A stretch of DNA of 64,000 nt from assembly GCA_026826555.1 (NCBI GenBank), contig JAKSZT010053881.1:7464515-7528514 (forward strand), in the 5' to 3' direction. Positions 12,161 through 24,868 of this stretch are shown piece after piece. A program made the translations under genes and the position numbers. The DNA comes from Tolypeutes matacus. Lineage: Eukaryota > Chordata > Mammalia > Cingulata > Chlamyphoridae. Within the stretch, counting starts at the first letter, position 1. Each line of letters starts with the position of its first letter. The notes beneath the pieces were generated by a model. The model ran no database searches. It was not told the origin of the DNA and saw nothing but the letters and a program-made list of their open reading frames with translations.

Positions 12161-12294
12161 GAACAAGTCCTTGCTGAATTACTTTATCTTATCTGCCACA
12201 TTATGTAACCCAGGCTATGGGGAAGGTTGGACCTTTCCTTCATTATGTCCCTTTTTCTTACCATGAGTCTTGAAGAAATAATTGAAGCAAAGCA

Positions 12295-13870
12295 GTCTTT
12301 TTTCTTAATTTTTTATTTTTAAAGAAGCATTAGATTATATAAATATTACATAAAAAATATAGGGGACTCCCATATGCAGCACCCCCCCCCCTTCCACACT
12401 TCCCACATTAGTGTGGTACATTTGTTACAATTGATGAACACATATTGAAGCATCGCTACTAACCATAGACTATAGTTTACATAATAGTTTTACACTCTGC
12501 TCCACAAAATTTTATAGGTTATGACAAAATGTATCTATCATTGCAATGTCATGCAGGACAATTTCAATGTCCCCAAAATACCTTCATGTTACACCTATTC
12601 TTCCTTTTCCCTCCCCTTAGAACCTCTGGTGGCCAGTGCCTTAATATCAATGATAAAAGTTCTTCCATTGCTAGAATAATAATAAGTCTATAGTAGAAAA
12701 ATAATAAGTCTACTTTAGTCCATTGTTCATTCCCTAATCTTGAGGATTCTGGGATGGTGATGCCCACCCTGCTTCTAATTGAGAGGGGTCTTAGATCCCA
12801 TGGGGAAGATGGATGAAACTATCTTACTTGCAGTTGCAGACACTTTCTGTTCCTTGGGATGGTTGTTGTCCATCATCATCTCCTTGTTCTGGGTGAGTCC
12901 AATGAACTGGAGTAAGTATTGCAACTCTGCTGAGATTCAGGGCTTAACTGGCAATAAACAGACTAAAGATTTAAGTCTCTGAGATATATATTTAACAAGT
13001 ATAGTGCTAATTATAGGTTCAAGTAAAAGGGGCAGAAGAACCATGTATAGGGCAACTATAAGTGAGTCTAACTCTGTTACACTGGGGAGCATAAATTCCA
13101 AAGTAAGGCCTACTGACAGGGTGCCTAATTTCTGAGATTGTCTGCCCTGCTTATAGTGTCTAGATGTCTCTAGAGCTCTCAGGAGCCCCACTGTTTGACG
13201 CACTGTTTACTTTGGCAATCAATTAAATCCTGCTGAGATGTGCATAAGCGTAATCTCTGGAATGACCTCCTGATTCACTTTGAAATCACTTAACCATAAA
13301 AACTCATTTGTATTTAATACTTCCCTTTTTTGATCAAGGTCTTTTCCCAGGTGCATTGCTGGTTGGTGCTTGGTAATAATCCCTCAGTGCCAGGGAGGTT
13401 CATCCCCAGGAGTCATGTCCCATGCTGGGTGGAAGCTAGTGTGTTTATTTGCTGAGTTTTGCTTAAAGAGAAGCCACATTTGAGCAACAAAGAGGCTTTC
13501 AGGAGGTAACTCTTAGGCAATATATAATACTAGGCTAAGTTTCAATTTCACAAGGAAAGGTTCATAAGTATAATCATCAATACCAAGGGCCCGGTGTAGT
13601 GGTCTGTCTTCCTTCACTAGGCACTGACAATGTACTCAGGGAATTCTTGCCGTTCTATTAGAGAATGTAGCAGGACTCCCCAGGATGAGAATTCAATATT
13701 CTTTTAGTTATTCTGTGGGATTCCACCCTCCGAGACAATGCCCCATGAACACTTGAACATATTCATATTCCTAAGAGGCAGAAGCAGAGCAATCTTGAGG
13801 ATTATTCCATTGGAATTCTGCCTTCTGCAGAAGCAATTTCTGTAAGAGTGTGTTACATAAGTGCTGGTAC
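12295..13870 (-). mobile_element. L1 3' UTR-type repeat, copy 1
   Basis: A T- and A-rich left end is followed by sequence paralogous to the insertion at 18844-19346. Shared blocks include the cccatatgc motif before a C-run, tagtgtggtacatt, aattgatgaa, aagcat near accatagactatagtttaca, and gaggattctgggatggtgat (12742 versus 19320). The L1d 3' UTR at 37590-37740 has the same order of blocks. This copy extends about 1.1 kb further right (to about 13870) than the 18844 copy. Orientation follows from the T-rich end on the left. The right boundary is an estimate and the part beyond 12780 is unsupported by a second copy. Confidence 0.55.
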
Positions 13871-14269
13871 AATTGGTTAACTATTTGAGAAAAAAATTAA
13901 AGGTACCTTCAAGGAGTTTATATTCAAGAAATCAATATTCAATTCAAGCTAAAGCTTAATCTGTGCAGAATTGGCAAAAAGGTTGTTTGTAAATGTTTGT
14001 AAATGGCTAGAAATGTCAAAAGCACATTATAGTATTTGTAATTAGAAGCACTAATATTTAGGTATGATAGTGGTTGAAAGGGAAAGTCTAAGGTCATGTA
14101 TATAACTAGAAGAAAAGCTAAAAAATGAAACATGGGCCTGTATAGCATAGTTAACCCACTTGTGTAGAATGAGTGTGTTTAATAGTGCATATATAAGAAG
14201 GGTTTTCTCTGAAACAGAACAAATTTTGTATTAATATTACAATTAGTTAATAATAAGGTGACACATGGG

Positions 14270-14685
14270 TAAAAATACAACCAAAACAAACTATGGACTG
14301 TAACGTATGGCAATATATTAATATTCTAACATCAATGGTTAAAAAAAAGTATGCTAAGTGAAAAAAACTAGGACAAGTTACAAATATTGTAGACTCCATC
14401 AATTCAAAATGCAAATATAAAGAAATTTATAGAGACAGAAACAGATTAGCATTTATGCATGGCAGGGGAAGGAGAGAGGGACTGGGAGTTGACTGCTAAA
14501 GGGTAGAGGGTTTTTCTTTTTGGAATAATGAAAATGCTCTAATATTGATTGCAAGTGAAGAATGCAAAGCTCTGTGGTTATACCAAATGTCATTGACTGT
14601 ACACTTTAGATGGATAGTATGGTTTATGAATATGTTTCAATAAAATTGATATAAAAATAAAAAATTAAAGTATCTAGCACAGTAC
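14270..14685 (+). mobile_element. L1 3' UTR fragment, plus strand
   Basis: This is a typical L1M 3' UTR order: agagacagaaacagattagc (14431), a G-rich gcaggggaaggagagaggg patch, agggtttttctttttggaat, gaaaatgctctaat, tgtacactttagatgg and tcaataaaattgat, ending in an A-rich tail (14640-14668). The AATAAA at 14638 is the likely polyadenylation signal. It holds no ORF2 sequence, so it is a strongly 5'-truncated copy. Confidence 0.7.
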
Positions 14686-15159
14686 CTGATATATGATACA
14701 TATAATACAGCATCTAATAAATGATATTTCTTTTACCTATAATGCTACCTGAGGAAAGATCACTTTGGGGCATTTTCTAAAGGTATTAATGAAATTATAT
14801 GTAAATTACAAAAGAAGTACTTTTCATCTGGAGAAAGATTTTTAAAGAAAAAGTAGATACTTTGTTTAAATGCATTACAAATTAGAGAAGCATTGAATAG
14901 ATTGATTCATTTATTCAACAGATAAAAATATCTGCTGATTGAGTATAATTTTTTATGGGAGAGAGACCAAAATTACATTTCCCTGCTGTCAAAGAATTTA
15001 CAATATATTTTGGGGAATTAATGTCTATGCTGAAAATCCCATGGGTTTTTGTCAGGATAATGTGAGTTATATAACAAAAGTGCTTTGTAAATGGAAATGA
15101 ATAGCAAATTACAAAGATGTAAAATATTAAATCATTATGCAAATATATTTATATATATT

Positions 15160-15990
15160 ACTAGAGGATATTAACATAAATCAATTCACTACATCACTAA
15201 CTCTTTCTTCAACTAAATCTAATCTGCTTTTTAACCAATTCATTAAATTTATAATTACATTAAATATGTTTTTAATCACTAGAAGTTCTATTTGTCCCTT
15301 TTTATTATCTGCTTGCCTAGTCATTTTTTGTAGTTCCTTACATTGTTGTCATACTTTCATTTATTTAAAAATATTAATTATGTACTTATTTTATATTATA
15401 TATTTGGTAATTTAGGTTACCTGCCATTTGTTCTATTTGCTATTTCTATTAATTATTGTTCTTGTTGACTTGATTCCTCATATTTTGTGTGTGTTTGTGT
15501 GTATGTGTATGAGAGAGAGAGTCGTTGTCAGTACTTCCCAAAGAGAGTAAGAGAGCTCATGTTCCTTGAACTTTTATCTATGGTATATTTCCCCAGAGAG
15601 GATTTGTATGTGATTCTTCCAGATGCCTGGGAATACTTGAAACTAAATTTGTGACTTGGGTATTTGTACACTTTGGATGCATTGTACACTTTGGATACAT
15701 ATCATTATGAGAATTCCAGCCCCAAATCCATATGAGAGCTGGTTTGTGGTTACAAATTCTCATGGAGATTTTTTCTCTGTTCCCCTAAAAAGCCAAGGCT
15801 GAGATCAGAAAATTTCCTTATTACCTCCTTATGTTTAGCCACAAAAAGAGTTGCCTTTATTTGGAGGTCTCTGATACAACTCTTATTTGGCATGGGGCCT
15901 AAGATTTGCCTTCTTTAACTCACACAAAGCCTATTAAAACAGAAGCCACTAGCTTCATGGGAGTGCTTATCTCTCTTGTCAATTATGATC
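15160..15990 (-). mobile_element. Ancient L1/HAL1-like fragment
   Basis: The plus strand has the pattern of a reversed old L1/HAL1 ORF1 segment: aactctttcttcaact, tctaatctgctttttaacc, agaagttctatttgtcc and the later gttcttgttgacttgattcc. A (GT)n/(GA)n microsatellite lies at 15488-15521. An 18-bp unit is duplicated in tandem at 15665-15700 (tgtacactttggat core). All frames are broken. The family call is tentative. Confidence 0.45.
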
Positions 15991-16521
15991 TGTGAGAATG
16001 TCACTTATTTTTATTCCAGTTCAGCTATGGCTTGAAAAGATTTATCCAGAGTTTTAATATGTCCTTTATTGGAAAGATTTTTCAGCTTGCCATGTTCTTG
16101 AAATAAAAGTCTCAGTTCCTTGCCTTTCCATTAGTAATTAGATTATTAGCATTTTCCTACAACAACAAGCATGATTCTAAAACAAAGTGGATATTATTTC
16201 ATTTATAAATGTAATCTAGTGTTGGAAGTTGGAGGGGTACTAGTTCCTCCAACAGGCACAAGGAGCCATATAGGGAACAAAAGACTCTATTTATTGAAGC
16301 CCCATATTCCCAGAATTCAAAAGTTCCTGGAGAATTTAGACCTGAGATCCCCATATCCCTATTAATGGATGCTTCTGTCCAAAGAAATGAGTTTATAAAG
16401 TGAATTCCCAGGCCTTTACCAAGCCAACTGCAAGGAAGTTTTAGGCCTGCCTCATAAATCCAATAATGGCAGAATGGAGAGTCAGAGAGTACAGGACTTG
16501 ACTTTGGTACAAGTCACACCA

Positions 16522-17101
16522 TGTAGCAGTTTGGCATTACATTTGAATTCTAAATAGTAATTGGATTATGTTTGTAAACTGGTCTGTCTGAGGTATCACT
16601 TTTAATTGATTAAACTATGATTAGGGCTTTCATTGGGCCATGTCAGTAAGGCACTGAGTCCCCACCCCTTGGTGGGCAGGGACTCACAGAGACAATACAT
16701 GGCAAAGGACAGAGTTTGGAGTTTTGAGCTAGAGCCAGGCAAGTGAACACACAGGAGAAGAACACAGAGGAATAGAGACAGCTCCTTAGACACAGCAGAA
16801 GCCCTGGGGAGAGAGACAGAGCTGTTTACCTGATAGCCTACAGCTGGCCTTGTGGAGAGAGCACAGCAGCTGAGCCCAGAAAAGAATGGAGACCAAGGAA
16901 GAGAGGAACCCAAGAAGCCTGAACCCTTGGCAGATGCTGGCAGCCATCTTGCCCCAACATGTGGCAATAGACTTTGGTGAGGGAAGTAACTTATGCTTTA
17001 TGGCCTGGTAATTGTAAGCTTCTACCCCAAATAAATACCTTTTATATAAGCCAACAGATTTCCGGTATTTTGCATCAGCATCCCTCTGGCTGACTAATAC
17101 A
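16522..17101 (+). mobile_element. Solo LTR (MaLR-like) with 5-bp target duplication
   Basis: The LTR begins TGTAGCAGTTTGGC and ends GACTAATACA, so it has the TG...CA ends of an endogenous retroviral LTR. It is flanked on both sides by CACCA (16517-16521 and 17102-17106), a perfect 5-bp duplication. The body holds an aataaatacc polyadenylation-like site (17031) and the ccaacagattt block near the 3' end. No gag or pol lies beside it, so this is a recombined solo LTR or a non-autonomous MaLR unit. The LTR at 54571-55235 is a member of the same family. Confidence 0.88.
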
Positions 17102-18383
17102 CACCACTTGTCATAAAGAAGCAGAGAGACAAAGGCCTTGTCTTTCTTAAGAATCCTGAATGTAAGAGAGGATGTAACATGTTTCCTGCCAACCTCATCT
17201 ATGTGGAATATGCCCAACAGATATGATGCTCTCTGAAATCAGATTAGCTATTTCTCTCTGAGAAGGGAACAAGTAAGGAATAAAGGAACTGTTTTATATA
17301 TTGTCCTTGTCAGTACTTCCCAAATGGGGAGATGAATAGATGTCATCTTGTGTATGTGGTGAGGTGGGAACATGGAAATAGCAATAGTGTTACTCCCTAC
17401 ATATAATTTATTTGACCATTCTGTAGATAGGCAGACATTTAGAAGAGCATGATTAAGGCTCTTGGTACAAGCAAAGTGAATTCCACAAAGACAAAACAAT
17501 TTACATTCCACCAAAGTTGTTTCACCCATACTATGTCAGAGCTGAGAATGACCATTAAAAAGATTTTGACATATAGAGTCATCAAAAATGGCACTTAATT
17601 TTCAAATTAAATTAATTTTATTGTAAGTAATGCTGTATAATTTTCATGTTTACGTGCCATTTATATGGTTTGTTCATGTCCCTTTGTCAATTTTCTGTTG
17701 GTGCATTGGTGTTTTTCCTTTTAATTTGCTATATGGAGCTCTTTATGTTATAATGAGAGCAAACTTTGGTCATATTTGCTGAAAGTATTTTTCCTCAGTT
17801 TGCTCTCTGCCTTTTAGTTGTCTTTATAGTGATGAGGTACATATTGCTGTTTGTCCACCTAAATTTGTCCATAAACTTTTCCATAGTAATATTAAATCTG
17901 GCCACATGGTCACCTAGCTAGGGACTTTGTGTTTCAACCTTCCTTTCAGTTAAATGGTGCCACAAGGCTAATGTTTTGCCAATATAATGTGAGCAAAAAT
18001 GATGGTTCCCATTTCTTGTCCAGGCCTTTAAGACAGTGGATGTGCTTCCTTCATGCTTTTCTCCATAACTACCAGATGAAAACCCAGACACAGTACGGGC
18101 CCAGCTTCAACCATGCAGGCAACAGTGCCCTAGGAGATGGCAGAGCCAGGGCTTGGGAAGAACCTAGGGGAACCCAGATGGCGAGAACACAAACACTACT
18201 TTGTCCTTTAAGCCACCATATTGTTGACTCTTTGTTACAACAATCTACTTTGTCATATAAAAGTTAAAGTTGTTTTAACTATTAATTTTTCTTTGAGTTT
18301 TTGCATTGCTTTTATGTAAAATATTTTTCCTCAATCCAAGATCTTATGAGTATTTATCAATATTTTTTAGCTTTTTATGGTAT

Positions 18384-18795
18384 TGTTATAAATTTAATTA
18401 TGTACCCCAGTGAAACACATGCTCTTAATCTTCATTCACATTCCTGTGAGTGTGAACCCATTGTCAATAGGATCTCTTGAAGATGTTATTTTTAGTTAAG
18501 GTGTGACTCAACTAAATGAAGTTAGGTCTTAAGCCAGATTACTGGGCTTCTTTATAAATAGAAGGAATAGGGAGAGAAAGACTGAAGAGGAACTGGAAAC
18601 TGGGAGTTAACAGAACTGGGAAGAGAAAGAAGAGGAAAATGCTGTGTGGCAGGGATATAAGCCAAGGAACCCCAAGAATTACAACCCAGGAGGAAACAAG
18701 CCTTCTAGCCTCTGTAATTGTGAGACAGTAAAATCCCATTGTTTAAGCCAATCAGTTTGTAGTATTTGTGATAGCAGCTTAAGAAAACTGAGATA
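18384..18795 (+). mobile_element. MaLR-like solo LTR inside old L1
   Basis: It starts TGTTATAAATTTAATTATGT and ends near AACTGAGATA. The interior reads like an MLT1-type LTR: accccagtgaaacacatgct, gtcaataggatctcttga, tgtgagacagtaaaatccca and tgtttaagccaatcagtttg. Flanking pentamers GGTAT (18379-18383) and GGTGT (18796-18800) differ by one base and may be the decayed target duplication. The sequence on both sides continues the old L1 ORF2. Confidence 0.75.
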
Positions 18796-18843
18796 GGTGT
18801 AATCTTAAAAATGTAGTTCTTTAATACATTTGGATTTAATTTT

Positions 18844-19346
18844 TTAAAAATATATTTTTATTTATTTTTCAAATATACTTAGATCACATAAAATGTCACA
18901 TAAAAAATATAAGGGATTCCCATATGCCCCACTCCCCAGACCTCCCACTTTTCTCCACATTAACAACTTCTTTCATTAGTGTGGTACATTCATTGCAATT
19001 GATGAAGACATTTTGGAGCATTGTCACTAAGCATAGACTATAGTTTACATTGTAGTTTACACTCTCTCCCACTCAATTCTGTAGGCTATGGCAGGATATA
19101 TAATGGCCTGTATCTGTCACCGCAATGTCATCCAGGTCAATTCCAAGTCCTAAAAATGCCCCCATATTACATCTCTTTTTCCCTCTCCCTGACTTCAGCA
19201 CCTCCAGTGGCCATTGTCTTCACATCAATGATATAATTTCTTCTACTGATAGAATCACAATAGGTCTAAAGTAAAATACCAATAAGTCTACTCTAGTCCA
19301 TATTTTATTCCTCAGTCCTGAGGATTCTGGGATGGTGATACCCACT
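18844..19346 (-). mobile_element. 5'-truncated L1 (3' UTR only), 17-bp target duplication
   Basis: A 503-bp insertion lies between perfect direct repeats CATTTGGATTTAATTTT at 18827-18843 and 19347-19363. The left end is T/A-rich, as expected for the tail of a minus-strand L1. The body matches copy 1 at 12295 and the L1d 3' UTR (tagtgtggtacatt, caattgatgaagaca, gaggattctgggatggtgat). The long exact target duplication is the mark of target-primed reverse transcription by L1. Confidence 0.85.
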
Positions 19347-20639
19347 CATTTGGATTTAATTTTGGTGTTATATGAGGTTGAACGTGTTTTTCTCAAAATT
19401 TGTCTACTTGTTTCAGCACCAATTATTGAATAATCTTTCTTTACTCTATTAATTTATGGCACTATTTTATTATATAGTAAAATTTTATAGAGATTATATT
19501 TCTGGAACACCTACTCTGTTTCATTTGTTGCCCTTTTCCATTACTGTGTGAGTAATATAATGCTTTGACTATTATAACTTTATATAACATAGTAAGGCAA
19601 GTCTTTTTTTGTGCTAGGTTTTCAGAATTTTCTTTGCTGTTTTTTTTTTTGCATGTTTTCTGTGATCCATTCAGAATCACTTTTTAAAGTCCTTGTCCTC
19701 TCCACTCTATACCAAGCATATGTCCCACTAACACTTTGTTTTGCATTGCATTTTAACTTATAGATTATTTTGTAAATAATTTATATATTTGTAATAATGA
19801 ATTTTCCTATCCAAGAATATGGGCAATCACTTATTTGTTATAACTGAGTAAAGCTCTTTAGTTCTCTTCATTCAACCCCATATATTAATTTATTATTAAT
19901 ATATAAACAAATATATAACAAATCTAGTTAAATATTTTTATTATGTAAATGGAATCTTTTCCCATTATGTTTTCTAAATAATAATTCAGATGTATTAGAA
20001 AGCTTTTGCTTACTGAATGTTGATTTTGTGTGGTCTATTTTGTAACTTCACTTAGTTCCCAACTGATTTTCAGCTAATTCTCTTTATACATTTCCTCTGA
20101 TTATGATAGAGTCTCTTAAGTGAATCCTTCACAACCACTGACTTGATTTTATTCATGGCAATTCTGCTCTTCACTGCTTCAAATACAGATCTTATTTCAG
20201 CTTTTCCAGTTTCAGTTTCCTTATAATCTTTACTTACTCTGGCCAGGTCCTTTCCATCTCAGTCTATTTGGGTTATAATTATACCATTCTCAAGTCTTTT
20301 ATTGAAAGCAGTTTTTTTCAGATGTTTAAAAAGAAAGCTGAATCACAAGAGTTTTTACAGTTTTTTAATATTATTTTATTTTATTTTTGGTATTACCGAA
20401 AAAAATCACAACAATTGGGGGCCATAGGCTTCCTAAGTATAAGAAAGCCATATTATTTATTGATATGGGTTATTTGTTACAATTTAATTCTTTCTTATAT
20501 ATCTTGTCTAACAAGATTTTTTCTCAGCTTATGTGTATTTTATGACTGCTTAATAAACAGCAACATTATTTTATTTGCACTCTCTTGGTAGGCATGGCAT
20601 TTTGCTTTGGTAAATTTCATTCTGCCAAGTGTGTCAGTC

Positions 20640-21090
20640 AGGGTCCCAGCAGGAAACAGATGGTACACTCTAACTGGGTAATTTAAGAAGAGACTAATAA
20701 AGAGACTATTTACAAGGATGTGGGTGAGGAGCAGGGAAAACCCACAAGGGATCGTGTCATACTCCCTAGACCTGAATAAGCACAGGGAAGAGTGGTTACT
20801 AGAACCCAGAGGAGAGAGAGTTGTATGGAAAGGGCCTACTGATTGGAGCAGTGGCCTTTGGTTGAAGGAAGCAAGCTTAGGGAATAAATAACCAGTTTCA
20901 CTCCCATTCCCAGCTCTCCTTCTGGTTCTCCCCATTGGCCAAACTTAAGTGGAAGTCAGAGAACAAGGAATTCTGTTAATCTGGCCATACAGATCAGTCC
21001 CCAGGGTCCCAGACAAGGATGGAGAAGGGTAGATATGGAAGTACAGGTGAAGATATCAAGTAGTTCAACCAATGAGTCCTTACCTTTTCA
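20640..21090 (+). mobile_element. Ancient interspersed repeat, family unresolved
   Basis: Blocks such as gtcagtcagggtcccagcag (20633), ggtaatttaagaagag, actatttacaaggatgtggg and attggccaaacttaagtgga have the order of a known old mammalian repeat that I recognise by wording but cannot name with certainty (L1M 3' UTR or similar). There is no coding capacity. Confidence 0.4.
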
Positions 21091-23560
21091 TTAGTTCAAT
21101 GATTATTCTCCACAAGCTGGCCCAGCCTCAGTTTGGTGAGTTGCTTCGGATGGAAACTGCAACTTGTTTTCATTCAAAGTCAAGCATGCATTTACTGAGG
21201 AAGAGAAGGGAAAGATAATTCAAATGGCTGATTCTCAGGAGACAAGGTGAATGGGACAAAGTATCATTGGAGGTTGCAGAAGAGATGCGTAGAGAGTTCA
21301 AATATGTATGGAGCTACCATCTGGGCATTCTTAGAAAGTTTCTGAAATGTGGCCCCATTCTAGATCAGTATCATATTTAAAGAATAGTGCAAGTAAAAAC
21401 CCAAAACTTCTCTTGAGTATCTCAGTCATTTAAGGAAGGTCAAGAATATAAACCAAAGCAAAGTATGGTAATATCACATATTGTCTTCCATTGTTTTGCC
21501 CAAAGAAACTTACAGGAATTTCTCACTCAGTCCAGAAAAATACTGTCCTATTGCCTTTCCATTAGTCTTTATAGTATCTCTCTCCTCCAGATCCTTTCCT
21601 ATACAAGGCCTCCCAATATGCCACATTTCTCTCATTTCATACAGCCTCTTACAGCTTTTATTCTATTTTTCTTTTATTTTATTGACTTTCTCTGTAGAAT
21701 TTTCCAGTATGACTTTTACCCTTCTTTTCCTTAGCACACTAGGGAATGGAGATCAGGTAAGTAGGCAAGACCCAAACCAAACCTCTGACTCTGGCAGAAG
21801 GAGGGAGGGAAGCTGTGAAGGAGGTAATTTTTTTGCATCTTCTCCTCCGTTTTCCTCCTTTTCCCTTACAAAGAAGGTAGAGGTAGAAATTATGACAAAG
21901 CTGCTAGAGTCTGCCTAACAATGTGAATTACTCTTTCAGATTTGCCCTCATGTTGTGCAAAACACTTTGAAATTTCATGGAAGGAAGAGCATTTGTGTGA
22001 AAGCTGCTGTCGCTATTGTAGTTGCATCATGGAGTTTGGTGTTCTCAGAGAATAAACCTATAAAGGTGTATGAGTTTTGCCCACAGATTTGTTAAGCCTA
22101 ATTATTTCCTTTGAGTGAGATGGGTACATATGGAGATTTCCATTGTCAGGGAAAATGCACAGATTGTATGAGGTACCATGGTCTTGACTGGGAGTAGGTA
22201 GGTGTTTGTACCTGTTGCCCTCACTCCCTGTCGAGCTCCCTGGGAACTCCATCTTGGGTTGTTCCCAAGTGTTACTGTGAGAACTGTGAGTGTGCCATTT
22301 CCTGCGGTTTTTCAAGGGATATGTGCAGCAGCAGTATTATGTCTTTCTTGGCCTGCCAATCTGATTTCATGGAGTTTTTGAAAAACAGCCCCCTGAGGGA
22401 AGTCTATGGTGGTTTTGACATTTAGGATTGAAAATATTTTCCATGTAACCTTTACATTAAAGTACCTATAGCTAGGGATGAACATGGTGTATATTTGTTT
22501 CCTTCTGTATGGGCATTTGGGGTAGTGCTCATAAGGAATCCTGCTTTAAATTAAGCATGTACCAGGGAAGAATGTAGGGGAAGGGAGAGAGAAGAGAAAA
22601 AATATAAAAATGAGATTGTGCCCATCAGTACTTCCATCTGCTGACACAAATTTCCAACTTTGAATTTGGAGCCTGGGTAATCCCTATTAAGAATGAGGAT
22701 ATGAATTATCATTGCCAAGATCTTCCATTCTTCCAGATCTCACAGAGGCTAGGAAGTTGAACATGTTTAGATTGTAAGGCCATTACTCCATCTGTTTTCC
22801 ATTTAGTAGTACTCTCTTTGAGTGTCCCCATGTCTCCTCTAGGCAATAGATGTTTTTTTGATAATTAGGAGATGAGGTTAGAGAATGGTAGGCAGCCCTC
22901 TCAGCTCTGGAGGATTTGTAAGGTGAGATTGGGAGTCTTTGAAAGGGCATGTAATGATAGTTACTCTACTATGAGCTTCCCTACTAGTTTCTAAATACCT
23001 TGAGTGTAGAGACCTTTTTGTTGATCTTTGTAGTCCCCACAGAACCTTAAGCATGTTAAGGAAGGAGATGTTTAAAGAACCTTCATTGAGGGACAGAATC
23101 TGTAAAAGAAACATACCAAATCATGGTAGGAGATAAGACAACTTCCTTATGGATCTTTGGTCAGTGCACATTTTGGCAGAAGGATCCAGAAGGGCAGGAT
23201 TAGCGACCATATGGCTTCCCCTCAGTCCATCTTAGTGTACTTCCCATTTAAGCCATGTGTTATCTGTGTTCTCAGAGTTGGCCTGGATTTAGAGAGAATG
23301 GAGAGGGGATGGGAAGGGGGATCTTTAATTCCTTCACCCATCATTAAAAAGGAGTGCTTCCATTTTTATCTGTTTTTGTGTAGTCACATATGATTTGTAA
23401 AAAATCAAAACATGAATAGCTCTGGGACTTCAGTTTAAACATGGAAAATATACCACATGCATTTATCTCTTCTCTCACTTGAATTTTCCGTTAAAATAAT
23501 ATTCAAAGAACAAAAATGAAATGATATAAACCCATGGGGACAAAAAGGCAGGACAGCAGA
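21091..23560. other. Non-coding stretch without recognised features
   Basis: Mixed-composition DNA. The longest frame (21481-21918, 145 codons) is hydrophobic at first and then polar, has no recognisable domain and overlaps another frame of similar length, so I do not call it a gene. No RNA gene or clear repeat was seen. Confidence 0.45.
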
Positions 23561-23945
23561 TGTTTCGGTTTCCCAGCTGCCAAAACAAATACCATGCAAT
23601 AAGTTGGCTTAAAAAGCAGCAATTTATTGACTCACAGTTATGAGGCTTGGAGAAGTCCAAATCCAGGTGTCGTCAAGGAGATGCTTTCTCCCAGAAGACT
23701 GTGGCATCTGGAGCTGACTGCCAGTGTTCTTTGGTCCTTGGCTTTTCTGTCAATGCACATGGTGACTTCTACTGGCTTTTCCTTTCTCTTCTGGGTTTCA
23801 TTGACTTTCAGCTTATGGCTGCTCCCTATGGGTTTTTCTCTCTGTGACCTTCCATAAAAGGCTATCAGTAATAGCAGTAAGGCCCATCCTGGGCCACACC
23901 CATATCTAATGTAACCTCATCAAAAGATCCTATTTACAAAGGTTC
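23561..23945 (-). mobile_element. MaLR-like LTR, antisense
   Basis: The plus strand runs tgtttcggtttcccagctgc, caataagttggcttaaaaag, aatttattgactcacagtta and ttggtccttggcttttctgt. This is the reverse complement of the 3' half of a MaLR LTR. The right side (ccacacccatatctaatgta to atcctatttacaaagg) still fits, then identity is lost. No target duplication could be identified. Confidence 0.7.
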
Positions 23946-24188
23946 AGCAGAGCAGAGGAAGTTATAATCCAAGTTCTTGAGAGAATAATACTAAGAAGAA
24001 GTGAGCTGATCCACTCCACAAAACTCCAGAAAAATTCAGGGTTGGAGACCCTGGTACCACAGAAGAGCAGAAATCAGGAGAAACAGTGGAAGTTTAATAT
24101 AGAACATTTGGACTCCCAGATCCACTGCCCAATCCAGAAGAGCCAGGCAACTTCCATTTACCTTCTTGTTAAGGTAAATTTACCTTCT

Positions 24189-24420
24189 TGTTATGGGATG
24201 GAATTATGTCCCCAAAATGGATACATATGCTCAAGTCCTAACTCCCAATCTCATGAACATGATCCTATTTGGAAATAGGATCTTAGTTAAAATGAAGCCT
24301 GGGTGGATTTGGGTGGGCCTTAACCCATATGACTCTGTCTTTATAAGGAGAGGAAATTTGGACATAGACAGAGAAGATAGCCATGTGATGGATGCAAAGA
24401 TTGAGTTATGCCAGAAGCCA
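24189..24420 (+). mobile_element. MLT1/MST-like LTR 5' part
   Basis: It starts TGTTATGGGATGGAATTATG and continues gtccccaaaatgg, caagtcctaactccc, gatcctatttggaaatagga, cccatatgactctgtc and ggaaatttggacatagacag. This is the classic 5' half of a MaLR LTR. The 3' half after about 24420 is not recognisable. A short direct repeat of ttaccttcttgtta (24158-24171 and 24180-24193) overlaps its start. Confidence 0.75.
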
Positions 24421-24719
24421 TGGCCAGAACCCTACAGACTTCAGAGGACAGGTTTAGACTCTGGAAAAATTGAACCAGAGTGGCAACATTGGGTGGCAAA
24501 GGATGAGGGTGCTGAGTAAAAACAGGTACAGAAGTGAAGGTTTGTGTCTTGATTGGTAGGATCCCTGGCTTCATTCCCCAACCCTGCTCACAGAATACCT
24601 GTATCTAATCATATATAGTGCCCAGGCAGGAGCCTGGAGGAGCCTTCTCTTGAAAAACTGATGATTCCTAGAAAGAAAACCTTTGGATATTGACATTTGA
24701 GGATCCTTCAACAACAACC

Positions 24720-24740
24720 CACCCCCCCCCCGCCCCAGCT
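24720..24740 (+). repeat. C-rich low-complexity run
   Basis: An interrupted run of C residues (acccaccccccccccgcccc) with no other visible meaning. Such tracts are prone to length error in assemblies. Confidence 0.8.
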
Positions 24741-24868
24741 CACCACTTACTTACAGTAAAGCCCAACAGTTGAAATGTAAAAGAACAGTTAGTACTCTTT
24801 TAGTACCTCATTCTTAAATATGAAGGGAGAGCCAAGGATTCCCATACATCTGAGGAAAGCCTTTAAAC

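Larger units (their letters stand above)
17620..20030 (-). mobile_element. Ancient L1 ORF2 carcass, interrupted by later insertions
   Basis: The plus strand reads as the reverse complement of old L1 ORF2: tggtttgttcatgtcccttt and ttgctatatggagctcttta (17660-17740), ttggatttaattttggtg (19350), agcaccaattattgaataat (19414) and gctttgactattataacttt (19561). Reading frames are destroyed. It is interrupted at 17860-18265 by a segment of another old repeat that I cannot name, at 18384-18795 by an LTR and at 18844-19346 by a short L1. The right limit is approximate. Confidence 0.65.

Noticed and set aside
21481..21918. 145-codon plus-strand frame
   Set aside because: No domain, no homologous blocks, and an overlapping frame of similar quality; no splice-site context or promoter seen.
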